DNA of 64,000 bases from Thermoflexus sp. (GTDB lineage: Bacteria; Chloroflexota; Anaerolineae; Aggregatilineales; Aggregatilineaceae), in contig DYGX01000003.1 in NCBI GenBank assembly GCA_020724465.1, forward strand, positions 213,473 through 277,472. The letters are read 5' to 3'. Position 1 is the stretch's first letter, and each line of letters starts with the position of its first letter. This document shows positions 63,313-64,000 of the stretch, piece after piece. Under the pieces are notes generated by a model that searched no databases, had not been told where the DNA came from, and saw only the letters and a program-made list of their open reading frames with translations. The position numbers and the translations under genes were made by a program.

Positions 63313-64000
63313 ATGCGCGTCGCCCGGTCCAGTCGCGCCCGCGCGGGCTGCGTGACGACCTGCCTCGTCCGTTTGGTAGCCGTCTTGCTGCTGGGCGGGC
63401 TGGCGGCCGTGGTGATCGTCACCGTCGTCATGGTACGCACCGAGCGGCTCGCCCCTAAGCTGGTCGGCGAGCTTGCGAATGCCCGCAGCAGCCAGCGCGC
63501 CGCCTACGGCCCGGTCACGCTGCTGACCGGCGACGCCGGCGAGGTTGGGTTGCTGGTATTCACCGCCCGCGACGAGGCGTCTCCCCCGGCGCTGAGCTAC
63601 CTGAGCGGCGACCCGCTGGCCGTCCGCTGGGACAGCGCGGCGCTCGAAAGCGGCAGCATCCGCACGCCGCCGGTGATCGACGCGGACGTAGCCTACCTGC
63701 GCGACGGCGAGCGCTTGCTGGCCCTGGACCTGCCGGGCGGCAGCCGCCGCTGGACGGCTGAGCTGGGCGCTGCCATCCCCGACGGATGCGCGAGCTGCGT
63801 CCAGCCGCTGGAAGGCGCGGTCGCGGTGTTGACCGCCGACAGCACGCTGCGCGTGCTTGACGCTGCAACCGGCGATCTGCGGTGGCAAACGGCGCTGGAC
63901 ACCACCCCGCGCGAGCTGCACGTCATCGCCGGGAATCCCGCCATCGTCACCAGCGTGCCCGAAACCGACAACACCGCGCTGCTGATCTTCGACGCGGCTG
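63313..64000 (+). CDS. Membrane-anchored PQQ-propeller protein (cut by window end)
   Basis: At least 229 residues; the 3' end lies beyond the window. A basic N-terminus (MRVARSSRARAG) leads to a single membrane helix (LVAVLLLGGLAAVVIVTVV) and an extracytoplasmic region with PQQ-like beta-propeller blades: VAYLRDGERLLALDLPGG-type strands and VLTADSTLRVLDAATGDLRW. BamB-type propellers have this structure, but Chloroflexota often use them in other roles. GGGGGAGAG precedes the ATG. Confidence 0.72.
   Translation, partial: MRVARSSRARAGCVTTCLVRLVAVLLLGGLAAVVIVTVVMVRTERLAPKLVGELANARSSQRAAYGPVTLLTGDAGEVGLLVFTARDEASPPALSYLSGDPLAVRWDSAALESGSIRTPPVIDADVAYLRDGERLLALDLPGGSRRWTAELGAAIPDGCASCVQPLEGAVAVLTADSTLRVLDAATGDLRWQTALDTTPRELHVIAGNPAIVTSVPETDNTALLIFDAA

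Overview
This 64-kb window is GC-rich chromosomal DNA packed with about 53 protein genes. I saw no tRNA, rRNA, CRISPR array, transposase or phage module. The content fits a Chloroflexota bacterium, probably an Anaerolineae-like lineage. Points in favour are a fused NuoC-NuoD, an EF-P with Arg32 as in Thermus, SufU-type SUF biogenesis, lipoproteins with Thr/Pro-rich linkers, monoderm-style wall genes (RodA/PBP/FhaA/FhaB as in Actinobacteria) and an LPxTG-like sorting signal. This assignment is inferred from gene content, not from a search.

Layout. 1-3804 (+): end of an unknown gene, an IscX-like gene, then nuoB, a nuoCD fusion and nuoI, closed by a strong terminator. 3944-15925: a secreted GH116-type glucosidase, a DinB/TPR protein, a HAD phosphatase with a DinB-like tail, a small Cys-rich protein, EF-P, an iron-permease-like membrane protein, an exonuclease-DinG helicase, a lipoprotein and a double PstS-like binding protein. 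15925-30158: a methyltransferase, a DUF1385 protein, a LysM lipoprotein, a minus-strand run (mannosyltransferase-like protein, two GH-fold paralogues, RecJ, GT4 glycosyltransferase, MutS) and a ROK sugar kinase. 30212-39309: response regulator, class III aminotransferase, histidine kinase, CpXC protein and a cell-wall nuclease. 39452-54873 (almost all minus): wall-synthesis genes rodA and pbpA-like, MTA phosphorylase, a CHAT-STAND-TPR protein, a MutS-like ATPase, SDR, GNAT, FhaB and FhaA, and a three-domain M23 protein. 55121-64000: a DUF59 Fe-S factor divergent from sufC-sufB-sufD, then sufS-sufU, a ClpN-site-2-protease fusion, a Rieske protein and a PQQ-propeller protein cut by the window edge.

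How the genes work together. Fe-S metabolism frames the window: IscX and the Fe-S subunits of complex I at one end, the SUF factory at the other. The suf genes start at a well-formed sigma70-type promoter (TTGACC-17-TATACT) whose -35 box overlaps an AT-rich 10-10-10 palindrome, which looks like a repressor site. The wall genes echo the actinobacterial fhaB-fhaA-rodA-pbpA set but are split into two places, and the PBP has lost all three catalytic motifs while RodA looks intact.

Signals run through the window. Many genes carry a TATAAT-like -10 box. Several (histidine kinase, fhaA, CHAT gene) have it 6-8 bases before the ATG, so their mRNAs are probably leaderless. Gene pairs are often coupled by ATGA or TTGA overlaps. 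The most unusual items are the dead PBP beside RodA, the ClpN-S2P fusion, the suf operator and the CHAT-STAND-TPR protein.
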